Positions 55,816-63,998 of a stretch of DNA of 64,000 nt are shown one piece after another. Origin of the DNA: a virus; IMG/VR virus record IMGVR_UViG_3300012936_000004, positions 1-64,000 of that record. The stretch is one strand, 5' to 3'. Made by a program: the position numbers and the translations under genes. The notes under the pieces are model-generated. The model was not told the DNA's origin. It worked only from the letters and a program-made list of their open reading frames with translations, and did not search any database. Numbering within the stretch: the stretch's first letter is position 1; each line of letters starts with the position of its first letter.

Positions 55816-56776
55816 TTTCTAATATACTCCTAACTGTAAATAATCTTCCGTATTTTTGTACTGCGTCAGCGGCATCTTTACAGTTTTCCCAAGGAGGAAA
55901 ACTTACTTGCCAGTCTCGCCTTAAAGCCGCACGAACTAAATCGTTACCTGCTTTATCTGCATCTGGAACTACAATAACTTCTGTATCTAAACTATCTACT
56001 ATATCACATTGTGTCATACTGGGTGTATTACCTTGCATAGCAACACCACCAACTAGTAATGCATCAAACTGTCCTTCAGTAACAATTGTATACTTATGTG
56101 ACTTTTGCTTGTCTATGTTATAAACAAAATGCTTTGGACTTTGCAAATAGTATTTAGGTATTTCTTTGTTTGGAGTTTTGCCAACCCAACGTGCAGTATA
56201 TCCTACAACATTATTGTTATGATAAAACGGAAGTATTACTCTATTACTAAAATGTTTAAATGGTGACCAATGCCAGTGTTTATAAAAACTTACACCACGC
56301 TCCTCAACATATTCACATGCGGCAACAAACTTAGCAAGTTCTGTTTCTGTTAGTTTACTAGTATCCACATTGTGTAGAGGAACTGCATCTGGAGGCAATA
56401 CAGAATCTGGCCAATCTATTTTTACTTCACGCTGTTCTGCTTTTTGTATAAACTGATCTGCAATACTTGCTTCTTCTTGTTCTTTAAGTAGTTCAAAGTT
56501 AATACGCTGTATCTGTGCAGGATCTGCTCCCAACTGTTCTAATAGTTCTTTTAAACGTCCTGCTATTCTACGACCTTGTGACCATCCAGTTTTAAATCCA
56601 CAGTTAAAACAATTGTACTGAAACTTTTCATCGTCAAACATAAAACCGCCACGTTTACGTTTGTCTGGACCATGCCCACGAGTATGACACATCGGACAGT
56701 TTCCACTAATCCAACCACTAGGTGTTTGTTTCCACCCACCAGGCATATTTTGTCTTACAAAGTCGAGTACAATCAT
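55760..56776 (-). CDS. gp61: DNA primase (gp61-like)
   Basis: The 338-residue protein has an N-terminal zinc ribbon (CPMCHTRGHG near residue 27 and CFNCGF near 57) and a Toprim domain with VTEGQFDALL near residue 205 and PDADKAGNDLV near 250. It makes RNA primers for lagging-strand synthesis with the gp41-type helicase. An early promoter lies directly upstream. Confidence 0.9.
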   Translation of the reverse strand: MIVLDFVRQNMPGGWKQTPSGWISGNCPMCHTRGHGPDKRKRGGFMFDDEKFQYNCFNCGFKTGWSQGRRIAGRLKELLEQLGADPAQIQRINFELLKEQEEASIADQFIQKAEQREVKIDWPDSVLPPDAVPLHNVDTSKLTETELAKFVAACEYVEERGVSFYKHWHWSPFKHFSNRVILPFYHNNNVVGYTARWVGKTPNKEIPKYYLQSPKHFVYNIDKQKSHKYTIVTEGQFDALLVGGVAMQGNTPSMTQCDIVDSLDTEVIVVPDADKAGNDLVRAALRRDWQVSFPPWENCKDAADAVQKYGRLFTVRSILESAFKNKTKIQVLAKSYCR

Positions 56777-56783
56777 AAGTTAA

Positions 56784-56812
56784 TAATACAATTTATTTTG
56801 AGAAATGTCAAT
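56784..56812 (-). promoter_or_regulatory. Early sigma70-like promoter for primase/helicase
   Basis: TTGACA (56807-56812), 17-bp spacer and TATTAT (56784-56789) on the minus strand, 7 bp before the primase ATG. Confidence 0.75.
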
Positions 56813-56814
56813 AG

Positions 56815-57258
56815 TTAGCCTTGTGTCATTAATTTACGAACTTCTAATACATAACTTGCTCGCATATTCTGATCACTATGAAGTGCATATTCACGCCCAA
56901 ATTCATCTGTATAAGTAATAACAATATTATATAACCCAGGATCGGTATTTGCATTTAAGTCTTGGTTATCAAAACGTAAAACTGCAATACCACGATCATA
57001 ATCAAAAGGAATTAAAGTCTTATTTAAGATAACTATTTTATTATTATTGAGAACATGAGCAGTAAAAGTTTTAGTTTGTAAATTTTCTGGCTTACGGTCA
57101 GTTGTTTGAACAAAAAATTCAATATCAGTATGCACACCTTGGTAATGTACCAATGGCTTATGATTGCTAACACCGTGATATGTTGTTCCCTTACGAGTAG
57201 GTACTAATATTTCACTACGTTGGTTATAAATGTAACTGGTAGTTTGATAATTGTTCAT
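56815..57258 (-). CDS. Virion structural protein
   Basis: A 147-residue beta-rich protein (MNNYQTTSYIYNQRSEILVPTRKGT...) with DPGLYNIVITYTDEFGREYALH near residue 108, a pattern typical of T4-like virion accessories. A late box is 16 bp upstream although the gene lies among replication genes. Confidence 0.6.
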   Translation of the reverse strand: MNNYQTTSYIYNQRSEILVPTRKGTTYHGVSNHKPLVHYQGVHTDIEFFVQTTDRKPENLQTKTFTAHVLNNNKIVILNKTLIPFDYDRGIAVLRFDNQDLNANTDPGLYNIVITYTDEFGREYALHSDQNMRASYVLEVRKLMTQG

Positions 57259-57274
57259 GTTAAATCTCCACTAG

Positions 57275-57281
57275 TATTTAT
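57275..57281 (-). promoter_or_regulatory. T4-type late promoter box
   Basis: ATAAATA on the minus strand, 16 bp before the ATG at 57258, with a GGAG ribosome site between. Confidence 0.65.
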
Positions 57282-57300
57282 TTGAATAAGTAATATTACA

Positions 57301-57681
57301 ATGACGTATATACCACAAAAATACCAAAAACTTTTAAACGAGTTTCCGTTTTTAACACTAGTATCATACGGCGATAATGAATATGTTGGCATAATGCAAA
57401 ATGTAGACCAATACATGGCTAGTATGTATAACTTCGATAGCATTAAATCTAACGATAACAAAATAGAATTTTTAGACTTAGGTGAAGAATGGTGGTGGGG
57501 AACAAATCGTATGATTCCTATCAATATTATATTTAAAAGTCGTTGGGAAAAATTTAGACCAACACTTGTAACATTTAGTCAAAAGAATTTTCAAATTATT
57601 GCAGGGCCTAGCATAAGTTTAAACAACATTATCCAAAAACGTGTTAAACGCAGAAACATTCAATTAGTAAGAAAACTCTAA
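57301..57681 (+). CDS. Hypothetical phage protein on the opposite strand
   Basis: A 126-residue plus-strand protein (MTYIPQKYQKLLNEFPFLTLVSYG...) with EEWWWGTNRMIPINIIFK near residue 62. Conserved-type proteins like this occur in marine T4-like phages. It is an isolated divergent gene, overlapping the mini-DnaE gene end by 4 bases. No promoter stands out. Confidence 0.65.
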   Translation: MTYIPQKYQKLLNEFPFLTLVSYGDNEYVGIMQNVDQYMASMYNFDSIKSNDNKIEFLDLGEEWWWGTNRMIPINIIFKSRWEKFRPTLVTFSQKNFQIIAGPSISLNNIIQKRVKRRNIQLVRKL

Positions 57682-58235
57682 TATAATTGTTCGCAGATTA
57701 AGTTCATGTGTACTACAATAGCAGTAGCATAAGCAACCGCATGTGCTTTCTTAAAGTAGTAAGCATCACTACCGGGAGGCTTAATCCAAACTTCTCGATT
57801 AATTGTTTCCCAGTCACTGGTCAATAAGTAGCGTTTAGCAGGACGAATAACTGCAATACTAGCCGCTAAATCTGAAATACTTCTCGGCTTTAAGTTTTTA
57901 ATTACTTCATAATGGTTGCCAATATGAAATAGTTTTTCTACAAACTCTTTGTGTTCTAACAATTCCCAAAGTGGCTCTGTTGTCATTAATGTGTTTAGAT
58001 GATCTTCATCACGCACTTCTTTGTATATACTAACATTAAGCATATCTAATTTAAAGTATCCTACATCATCTGCTTCTTTATGATCTACTGTGCATAATCC
58101 TTTAAAAGGATCACTTGGCACACGATGAAAATAAACACCTGTATTGTGTTTACGATTTTTTAAACGTGCAGGAACGTGTCGTAGTTTATTTAAAACTGTG
58201 TCTCTATTTGCAAAGTCTATATCAATATCTGGCAT
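57678..58235 (-). CDS. Miniature DnaE-like protein (C-family polymerase remnant)
   Basis: The 185-residue protein aligns with separated blocks of DNA polymerase III alpha: MPDIDIDFANRDTVL (catalytic DxD motif), KHNTGVYFHRVPSDPF, YFKLDMLNVSIYK (third catalytic Asp), PRSISDLAASIAVIRPA and HAVAYATAIVVHMNLI. All three catalytic Asp residues seem kept, yet the protein is about one sixth of normal length, with the PHP, fingers and tau domains missing. Its activity is unknown; it could be a polymerase fragment, a nucleotidyltransferase or a decoy subunit. Confidence 0.6.
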   Translation of the reverse strand: MPDIDIDFANRDTVLNKLRHVPARLKNRKHNTGVYFHRVPSDPFKGLCTVDHKEADDVGYFKLDMLNVSIYKEVRDEDHLNTLMTTEPLWELLEHKEFVEKLFHIGNHYEVIKNLKPRSISDLAASIAVIRPAKRYLLTSDWETINREVWIKPPGSDAYYFKKAHAVAYATAIVVHMNLICEQLY

Positions 58236-58243
58236 GTCTTTTC

Positions 58244-58522
58244 CTATAAAAATAATTGTACCATAGCAATACTATTCATTACTACAAACCAAGCACATAA
58301 TACGATAGCAAATCCTGCTTTTCGAATTATTGTACTAATTACACCAAGTATACTACCAACTAGATATAATGGAATAAAAATCTTTGTTGCAGGATCTAAT
58401 ACTGTGTATGTTAGAATTGCACTTGCAGATACTAATAAAATAGTTTCTACTAGTTCACAATAAAAAGCAAATGGACTGAGTCTATAGCTTTCTTTAAAAA
58501 AGTTTACAACACCATTAATCAT
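58244..58522 (-). CDS. Membrane protein
   Basis: The ATG at 58522 overlaps the previous stop (ATGA); the longer frame from 58597 would lie inside that gene. The 92-residue product has three hydrophobic helices (about 20-40, 45-62, 68-88). Function unknown. Confidence 0.6.
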   Translation of the reverse strand: MINGVVNFFKESYRLSPFAFYCELVETILLVSASAILTYTVLDPATKIFIPLYLVGSILGVISTIIRKAGFAIVLCAWFVVMNSIAMVQLFL

Positions 58523-59175
58523 TCTACTGGTTCTCCGTCTATAATGTGTCTCACCCAAGCGGCATCTTGTGGTGACTGTTCTGTTTTCTTCCCCCAATAG
58601 CCAGCATCAATAGTATTTGCTATTCTATTAAAGCATTCATCTGGCATATCACGTAATGCATTTTGTGCCCTTGTACTACAAATAATAATCCAAGGACTTA
58701 TCTTTCCAGACTCTACCCAATCAGAAATTGTATATCCTCCAGCAGTTTCCCAGAAAGTTTCAAAGTAATCTACCTTACTAGCAGTTTCAATGAAGCGTTC
58801 TAATGCACGGTCTACTGTTTCCTTTTTTAAATGATCTTTAACAAAAAGCATATACATTCTATCTGTAGGCCAGTCTTTTAGTTTTGCTTGTTTACGTACT
58901 AACCAACGAGTGTATGCTTCTGCATCAATCACACGTGTATTAATACAGTAACTACCATACTTCACAAAAGCACTAAAGAACTGACTATCAACAAAGTCTT
59001 TATATTCCTTAGGCTTGTGTTGCATACTCAACCTATAAAACAAATCAAAAGAACTAAAACCTGCAACTGTTTCAGGAAATTCTTTTGCAAGCCAACGTCT
59101 CTTCTTTTCACAAGTATGAGCTACTAGTGAACTTTCACGTTTAAATTCTCTGTTACAGTATTCACACTTCATCAT
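58519..59175 (-). CDS. Zinc-finger-containing phage protein
   Basis: The 218-residue protein opens with a zinc-finger-like CEYCNREFKRESSLVAHTC motif. The rest is helical with conserved-looking SFDLFYRLS and WVESGKISPW segments. It resembles proteins of T4-like cyanophages of unknown role. A nucleic-acid link is inferred from the finger. It overlaps the small gene upstream by 14 bases. Confidence 0.65.
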   Translation of the reverse strand: MMKCEYCNREFKRESSLVAHTCEKKRRWLAKEFPETVAGFSSFDLFYRLSMQHKPKEYKDFVDSQFFSAFVKYGSYCINTRVIDAEAYTRWLVRKQAKLKDWPTDRMYMLFVKDHLKKETVDRALERFIETASKVDYFETFWETAGGYTISDWVESGKISPWIIICSTRAQNALRDMPDECFNRIANTIDAGYWGKKTEQSPQDAAWVRHIIDGEPVE

Positions 59176-59341
59176 CTGAGATTTCTAATATTGCTCTCGC
59201 TGTTCTATTTTTAATAATCACATTAGCTTCTGGTTCAATATTATCATATTCACTGTCTGGTATTAATACAACAATTTTATAACTTTCGTCTGGCCAGACT
59301 AAATCCATTTGTACTTCACCTTGTAAACATTTTACTTTCAT
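59162..59341 (-). CDS. Small protein, paralogue of its neighbour
   Basis: The ATG at 59341 overlaps the upstream stop (ATGA). The 59-residue product (MKVKCLQGEVQMDLVWPDESY...) shares its start pattern with the neighbour (YCHKGSLQLDLSW), so the two are probably a tandem duplication. Function unknown. Confidence 0.55.
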   Translation of the reverse strand: MKVKCLQGEVQMDLVWPDESYKIVVLIPDSEYDNIEPEANVIIKNRTARAILEISDDEV

Positions 59342-59535
59342 AGTATACCCGCTTCTTCTGTTACTTCGATTACTGTATCTTTTTCTAAGTATGAAAACTT
59401 TGCAATAATCCCATCTTCCACTTTGTAGTATGTACCGCCATCTAGTATTTGTATTCGCCAACCGTGATCATTATCATCTTTTGGTATCCAACTCAAATCT
59501 AACTGTAGACTTCCTTTGTGACAATATACCATCAT
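59338..59535 (-). CDS. Small protein, paralogue of its neighbour
   Basis: A 65-residue beta-rich protein (MMVYCHKGSLQLDLSWIPKDD...) with the same CxxGxxQxDLxW pattern as the following gene. It overlaps the clamp-loader gene end (ATGA). Function unknown. Confidence 0.55.
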   Translation of the reverse strand: MMVYCHKGSLQLDLSWIPKDDNDHGWRIQILDGGTYYKVEDGIIAKFSYLEKDTVIEVTEEAGIL

Positions 59536-59990
59536 TTGAATATATCCTTTATTTCTTTTTTATTCATACCTTGTTGCTCCATACGATCTACAAACACTTC
59601 TTTATCATTTGTTTGTGCAAACAACTCTAACTCATCTTCGTTGTAGTTAGGAAACTGTTCTGCAAGCCAAGTTAAAAATTTATTCTTTTTACCTGCTTTA
59701 CCCGGAGGAACCCATTCGTGATATTCTGTTTTACCTGTACCTGCAATTTGTAATAGTTGCAATTGTAATTGCGGATGACTTTTTAACGTATTAAAGTCAA
59801 CATTAGCAAACTCATTTACTAACATCAAATAATTAGGAGCGTTCGATCCACGTACACTACTAGCCCATCGCATTTGAATCCACATTTGTTTGTCATACTT
59901 TTCACGTTCTTCTTTTGTCAAACTTTTATACCAAGCACGATCTTTTGTGTCGATTGCTCTCATTTCATTTTTAATATCTAGTTTACTCAT
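59532..59990 (-). CDS. gp62: Clamp-loader small subunit (gp62-like)
   Basis: The ATG at 59990 is chosen over 60044, as it overlaps the preceding stop. The 152-residue protein has the gp62 style of T4-like phages: MRAIDTKDRAWYKSL, WIQMRWASSVRGSN, LVNEFANVDF, LQIAGTGKTEYHEWVPP and a FPNYNEDELELFAQ region. gp62 works with gp44 to load the sliding clamp. gp44 is not in the window. Confidence 0.65.
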   Translation of the reverse strand: MSKLDIKNEMRAIDTKDRAWYKSLTKEEREKYDKQMWIQMRWASSVRGSNAPNYLMLVNEFANVDFNTLKSHPQLQLQLLQIAGTGKTEYHEWVPPGKAGKKNKFLTWLAEQFPNYNEDELELFAQTNDKEVFVDRMEQQGMNKKEIKDIFK

Positions 59991-60085
59991 AACCCTAAAC
60001 TCCACATCCAAATTGGAATAATAATAAAATGTAAAGCAATACAAATACCTAACATCAAATATACAATACGCTTTTGTGGATCCAT
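59987..60085 (-). CDS. Tiny membrane protein
   Basis: A 32-residue frame (MDPQKRIVYLMLGICIALHFI...) consisting of one membrane helix. It shares ATGA with the gp62-like start. Function unknown. Confidence 0.45.
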   Translation of the reverse strand: MDPQKRIVYLMLGICIALHFIIIPIWMWSLGL

Positions 60086-60089
60086 ATGC

Positions 60090-60251
60090 TTAACTTTTTT
60101 TATTCTTTTTCCTTTGAGGACCGTTTGTATATACTAACTCATCAGGATCAGTTCGTAATCCAGCTTCACATATTGTTATTTTATTACCTTTAGCAAGCCA
60201 TTCATTGATTGCATTAGTTTCTTCTTCTTTAATAATTACTTTACTGTTCAT
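60090..60251 (-). CDS. Small hypothetical protein
   Basis: A 53-residue frame (MNSKVIIKEEETNAINEWLAKGN... QRKKNKKS) with a helical centre and basic tail. It overlaps the gene upstream by 11 bases. Function unknown. Confidence 0.55.
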   Translation of the reverse strand: MNSKVIIKEEETNAINEWLAKGNKITICEAGLRTDPDELVYTNGPQRKKNKKS

Positions 60252-60348
60252 CAAATTTACCTTTTCTTATATAGTTTATTAGATTGGGTAGTAATAAAAA
60301 GAAACTTACTACAAGACTTAAACCCAATATGTATACCCAGTCTGGCAT
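60241..60348 (-). CDS. Tiny membrane protein
   Basis: A 35-residue frame with one membrane helix (VYILGLSLVVSFFLLLP) and a short basic end. It overlaps both neighbours (TAATG at its start). Function unknown. Confidence 0.5.
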   Translation of the reverse strand: MPDWVYILGLSLVVSFFLLLPNLINYIRKGKFDEQ

Positions 60349-60557
60349 TACCACAATCCAATTGTTTTACCGTTACCTACTATTATAAAGCCACATGTTA
60401 AAATATGCAAGACAATCCAGAACGTTCTGAACAATAATGCTTTATGAACATCACTTTGTGTAATAGGTAAAAACTCTGGCTTGTCGTCATCATTAAGACC
60501 AACAGGCATGCCTACTGTTCTCGCCCACAATTTAAGCCATCTTCGTTGCCCACGCAT
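60348..60557 (-). CDS. Small membrane protein
   Basis: The ATG at 60557 overlaps the previous stop (TAATG); 60563 is also possible. The 69-residue product has a basic N-terminus (RGQRRWLKLWAR) and one membrane helix (TFWIVLHILTCGFIIVG). Function unknown. Confidence 0.55.
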   Translation of the reverse strand: MRGQRRWLKLWARTVGMPVGLNDDDKPEFLPITQSDVHKALLFRTFWIVLHILTCGFIIVGNGKTIGLW

Positions 60558-61057
60558 TACCATAAATCCGCTGTACTAAGTACGTCTGGTATTTTACTTG
60601 TTTCTTTAACAATAAAAATGCAATCAGGATTTTCTTTTTCGTTTAGTGGTACTGTTAATATATGTCCGTACTTTAATTTTGGAAAGTACCATTTCACTTC
60701 TTGGAAAATATTAACAATCTCGATTTCTGTAAATGTAGGAATAAATCCTGTAATAGGATTAAACACAAAACTTTTAAACCCACGATCATTCAAACTTGTA
60801 ACAGGTAATACTTCCGGATCACCAATACTAGGGTCACAACATACTATACTCCAATCCAATGGAACTTTAAGTGTACGATTACCTATCTTTAAAACTGCGG
60901 CTGGGCTACTAAAACTTTCTAAGAATACTAGTGGAACAAATATATAATCTGCATTATCTTTATCTGTATAATCTAATACACAATATCTTATATCGTCGAT
61001 TTCTTCTGGAACGAAATCTAAATTATATCCATTATTTTCTACTGTTAATATTTTCAT
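60557..61057 (-). CDS. Conserved-type phage protein next to UvsW
   Basis: A 166-residue soluble protein (MKILTVENNGYNLDFVPEEIDDIRYCVLDY...). The pattern, including VPLDWSIVCCDPS near residue 65, recalls an unknown protein of T4-like cyanophages found near replication genes. It overlaps the uvsW stop by four bases, so it is co-expressed with the helicase. Confidence 0.6.
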   Translation of the reverse strand: MKILTVENNGYNLDFVPEEIDDIRYCVLDYTDKDNADYIFVPLVFLESFSSPAAVLKIGNRTLKVPLDWSIVCCDPSIGDPEVLPVTSLNDRGFKSFVFNPITGFIPTFTEIEIVNIFQEVKWYFPKLKYGHILTVPLNEKENPDCIFIVKETSKIPDVLSTADLW

Positions 61058-62508
61058 TTGTAATTTACTTTCTCTACATGGAAAGGATAGTTGGCTTCCT
61101 TGTAATATTTTTTACGTTCAGTTAAATGTCTTTTACTAAACTTTGCACTGCTTGTGACATCCCATATTTGCACATGGTCTTTATCCTGTGCTTTACGTAT
61201 TCCTCGACCTATTGATTGAATAACACGTACAAAAGATTTACCAGGTTCAATAAGAACAAGATTAAAGATGCGAGGAATATTAATCCCCACGGCGGCAACA
61301 CCGTAGGTTGCAATAATGATTTTATTGTTTGCATCGCTAACTTCATCGTATTCGTCCTTTCTGTCCTGTGTTTTCATTTTACCAGATATAAAAACTGTTT
61401 CTTCGCCAAGTCTTTCTAGCAATCCTTCACCAGCTTTTATTCTGTCAACTAATACTAATGTATTTCCGGACTCAGACATTCGTGAAATAATTTCACTCAT
61501 ATAGTCTAATCGATTTCTATCAGTTGTTAAGTAAGTGAGCTCGCTCTGATAGTTACCATAATTAAGATCATCTTGTAATTGTAATATGTTCACTTGACAT
61601 TGTGCTAATACACCTTGATCTTGTAACTCACTTGCCGCTAATTGATGTACAACTTCTCCTAAGCCTACTTCTAAACTTAAACGTTCATGATCTGCTTTAG
61701 GTATTGTACCTGTTAGTCCCCAACGAATAGGAACATTACGAAAACTTCCTGTGAGTAACTTTTTAAGTACATCTGCTTTTGCTTGGTGTACTTCGTCTAC
61801 CATAATACATACTACATCTTCAGCAAACTCATCTAAACTCATTTCGCTTTCGCCATCACGGAAACGTTTTTCAATTAAGTTTAAACTTTGCCAAGTACAA
61901 ATAGTATGAGTTTTACCAAACTCTTTACGGTCACCAAAGTACACACCAACGTCTAACCCTAAGTTAATATAGTCTGCTTCTGTTTGTGTTACTAGGTCTT
62001 TATTAGGTACAATAACAATACTACGTCCGTATGGTTCTATTAAGTTACTAAGTGCGGCAGTCATTAATGTCTTACCAGCACCTGTTGCAATCTCTTGGAT
62101 GCTTTGGTTGTTCTCTAAAAATTTATTAATAATGCTTACCTGATAATCTCTTAATACAACAGGCTCACCTCCTGCTGGATGTTTATCAGGCCATGTTTTA
62201 TCGCTGAAGTGATCTTCTGTAACTTGTGGGAACTCAAACTTCCATGTCTTTCTAGTATCCTCTATTTCAAAATCATATTTTTGTTCTTGAAGTATTGGAA
62301 TAATATGTGGCAATGCATTAACAAATGTGTTGCCGCCCATTGTAAAAAAGCCTACACAACCGTCCCAACGTCCTAGTTTATAGGCGGGTACATGTCTTGC
62401 ATAAGGTAAAAAGAACTTTAGTTTTTGTTCACACTTACGACGAGTTTGTAAGTCGAGTCCTTCAACTTTACAATTAACTTCGTCTTTAAGGATAATTTTA
62501 CACTTCAT
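61054..62508 (-). CDS. uvsW: UvsW-like ATP-dependent helicase
   Basis: The 484-residue superfamily-2 helicase has Walker A EIATGAGKTLM near residue 141, the DEVH box (VDEVHQAKAD) near 237, the WGLTGTIPK motif III and RVIQSIGRGIRKAQD motif VI near 430. UvsW resolves R-loops and recombination forks and steers T4 replication from origins to recombination. An early promoter precedes it. Confidence 0.92.
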   Translation of the reverse strand: MKCKIILKDEVNCKVEGLDLQTRRKCEQKLKFFLPYARHVPAYKLGRWDGCVGFFTMGGNTFVNALPHIIPILQEQKYDFEIEDTRKTWKFEFPQVTEDHFSDKTWPDKHPAGGEPVVLRDYQVSIINKFLENNQSIQEIATGAGKTLMTAALSNLIEPYGRSIVIVPNKDLVTQTEADYINLGLDVGVYFGDRKEFGKTHTICTWQSLNLIEKRFRDGESEMSLDEFAEDVVCIMVDEVHQAKADVLKKLLTGSFRNVPIRWGLTGTIPKADHERLSLEVGLGEVVHQLAASELQDQGVLAQCQVNILQLQDDLNYGNYQSELTYLTTDRNRLDYMSEIISRMSESGNTLVLVDRIKAGEGLLERLGEETVFISGKMKTQDRKDEYDEVSDANNKIIIATYGVAAVGINIPRIFNLVLIEPGKSFVRVIQSIGRGIRKAQDKDHVQIWDVTSSAKFSKRHLTERKKYYKEANYPFHVEKVNYK

Positions 62509-62514
62509 AAGTTT

Positions 62515-62543
62515 ACTATAACCTAAGATTGTTTTTTTGTCAA
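62515..62543 (-). promoter_or_regulatory. Early sigma70-like promoter for uvsW
   Basis: TTGACA (62538-62543), 17-bp spacer and TATAGT (62515-62520) on the minus strand, 6 bp before the uvsW ATG. Confidence 0.75.
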
Positions 62544-62571
62544 GAATTACATAAATACTTATATAAAAGAA

Positions 62572-62602
62572 GGGCTAGTAAGATGTCTTACCTTACTAGC
62601 CC
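62572..62602 (-). terminator. Rho-independent terminator (second of two)
   Basis: A perfect 11-bp stem (GGGCTAGTAAG / CTTACTAGCCC) followed on the minus strand by TTCTTTTAT. It lies just upstream of the uvsW promoter and insulates it. Confidence 0.8.
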
Positions 62603-62608
62603 CTAGTG

Positions 62609-62669
62609 AAAAAGCCCGGCGAGTGAGAGTGAGAGTGACGCAGACAGAGGAGTCCACTTCCGGGTTTTT
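62609..62669 (-). terminator. Rho-independent terminator (first of two, long loop)
   Basis: CCCGG and CCGGG arms flanked by A and T runs enclose a 40-base loop with GAGTGA-type repeats. It lies 7 bp past the AAA+ ATPase stop and ends in TTTTT on the minus strand. The two terminators form a tandem stop. Confidence 0.65.
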
Positions 62670-62675
62670 ATATTT

Positions 62676-63689
62676 CTAGCCACGTTTCATACAAGTCATT
62701 TCTACGTAACGTTGCCACTTATCGCCATTCATCCTTTTCAGGTCGGCAATTTTTAAAACCATACGCAAGCTCATTTCACGTAGCCTGTTTCGGTTATCAT
62801 GAATATAAGTCATTAGCTTGCTTGTTTCAGCTTCACCAAACTTATATTCGTCTAGCATACCGTCTGAGACGATCTGCTTACAGCGCAAGAACTTGTCTCG
62901 CATTGTATCTAATGTTAAGTCCAAGTAGTGACAACGTGACATAATCGCATCTAAGTGATCTTTTAGTTTACCACGTGTTTTGTCAAACTTGAGATTCGTA
63001 ATAAAGATGATCGAACCTTTAAACTCAAATTTATCTGGAATACCTTCGTTAGCAAGCACTCGGCTTTCTGAACGCCAACTTAGGTAACGTTTAGGACTGC
63101 TATCAAGTGCCGCTTTGAGTAAGTTCAAACTTGTCTCATCATACAGTACACTATCACAGTCATCTAGTACAAGTACTGAACCGCTTTCGCTGTATTCATA
63201 TAGTAACTTGTATAAACCTATTGCACTAGCGGCGCCTTTTTCCATACCATACTTACGTCCAGTATTACCAGCCCCACCGCTCATCTTATTCATCATTTCC
63301 GCTTCACGGATAACTTTCTCAACTCCATAGGATTTACCAACACCTGGAGGTCCTGTTACTACCATTCCACGTACTACACCATCACAGGAAGCATAACTCA
63401 TATCTTCTAAAATTTGAAATCGTTCACGCAATCTTTCGATAATTTCTGCGTCGGTTTCATTTTTTGTAGCATCAGCTTCTACTGTTTCGCCGTCTTTCAT
63501 CACTTCAAAGAACTCCGGACTTTGTACTTTAATACGGACGTTACCGTCTGGCATGCCTGCATGGTCTAATCCATCTACAGTAATGTAGTTGCTTTTAGCA
63601 CCTTCCGTATAACCTTTTACTAGTGTAAACACTGTGTCGGTTACTGGCATATTGCGGTAGCTTCCGTTTCTAATTAATACTTGTTTCAT
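62676..63689 (-). CDS. AAA+ ATPase
   Basis: The 337-residue protein has Walker A VTGPPGVGKSYG near residue 113, Walker B VLVLDDCDSV near 174, a sensor-1-like IIFITNLKF near 230 and a C-terminal helical lid (LREMSLRMVLKIADLK). Similar ATPases occur near replication genes in T4-like cyanophages. The partner is unknown. It has its own early promoter and a tandem terminator. Confidence 0.75.
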   Translation of the reverse strand: MKQVLIRNGSYRNMPVTDTVFTLVKGYTEGAKSNYITVDGLDHAGMPDGNVRIKVQSPEFFEVMKDGETVEADATKNETDAEIIERLRERFQILEDMSYASCDGVVRGMVVTGPPGVGKSYGVEKVIREAEMMNKMSGGAGNTGRKYGMEKGAASAIGLYKLLYEYSESGSVLVLDDCDSVLYDETSLNLLKAALDSSPKRYLSWRSESRVLANEGIPDKFEFKGSIIFITNLKFDKTRGKLKDHLDAIMSRCHYLDLTLDTMRDKFLRCKQIVSDGMLDEYKFGEAETSKLMTYIHDNRNRLREMSLRMVLKIADLKRMNGDKWQRYVEMTCMKRG

Positions 63690-63728
63690 GGTCTCTCACT
63701 CCAATTAACTGTTTCTATCTACAACTTA

Positions 63729-63756
63729 ACAATAGCATCTATATATCTACTGTCAA
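63729..63756 (-). promoter_or_regulatory. Early sigma70-like promoter for the AAA+ ATPase
   Basis: TTGACA (63751-63756), 16-bp spacer and TATTGT (63729-63734) on the minus strand, about 40 bp before the ATPase ATG. Confidence 0.65.
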
Positions 63757-63998
63757 CCTTTTTCTTCAATTTTTACATAATTAAATACAGTTTCTTTACA
63801 ATCACTGAACTTACTTACGTCATGTTGTTTTACTTTACCAGTAATAACAACGTCTTTATTTTCAATAATACCAGAGATGTCTGGCTCTTTGCTGAAGAAG
63901 AACTTTATAATATTTTCTTCTTTAGTAACACAGGTTACCAAATGGATACCATATTTTGCAATAAATTTGACATCTTTAATTAATGCTTGGAACCGCAT
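63753..63998 (-). CDS. Hypothetical protein at the right edge
   Basis: An 81-residue protein (MRFQALIKDVKFIAKYGIHLVTC... YVKIEEKG), beta-rich at first and containing DVVITGKVKQHDVSKF, which looks OB-like. Its ribosome site is outside the window, so the start is not confirmed. Function unknown. Confidence 0.5.
   Translation of the reverse strand: MRFQALIKDVKFIAKYGIHLVTCVTKEENIIKFFFSKEPDISGIIENKDVVITGKVKQHDVSKFSDCKETVFNYVKIEEKG

Noticed and set aside
62621-62640. GAGTGA tandem repeats as a microsatellite or origin iterons
   Set aside because: They form the loop of the terminator after the AAA+ gene; there are only about three imperfect units.
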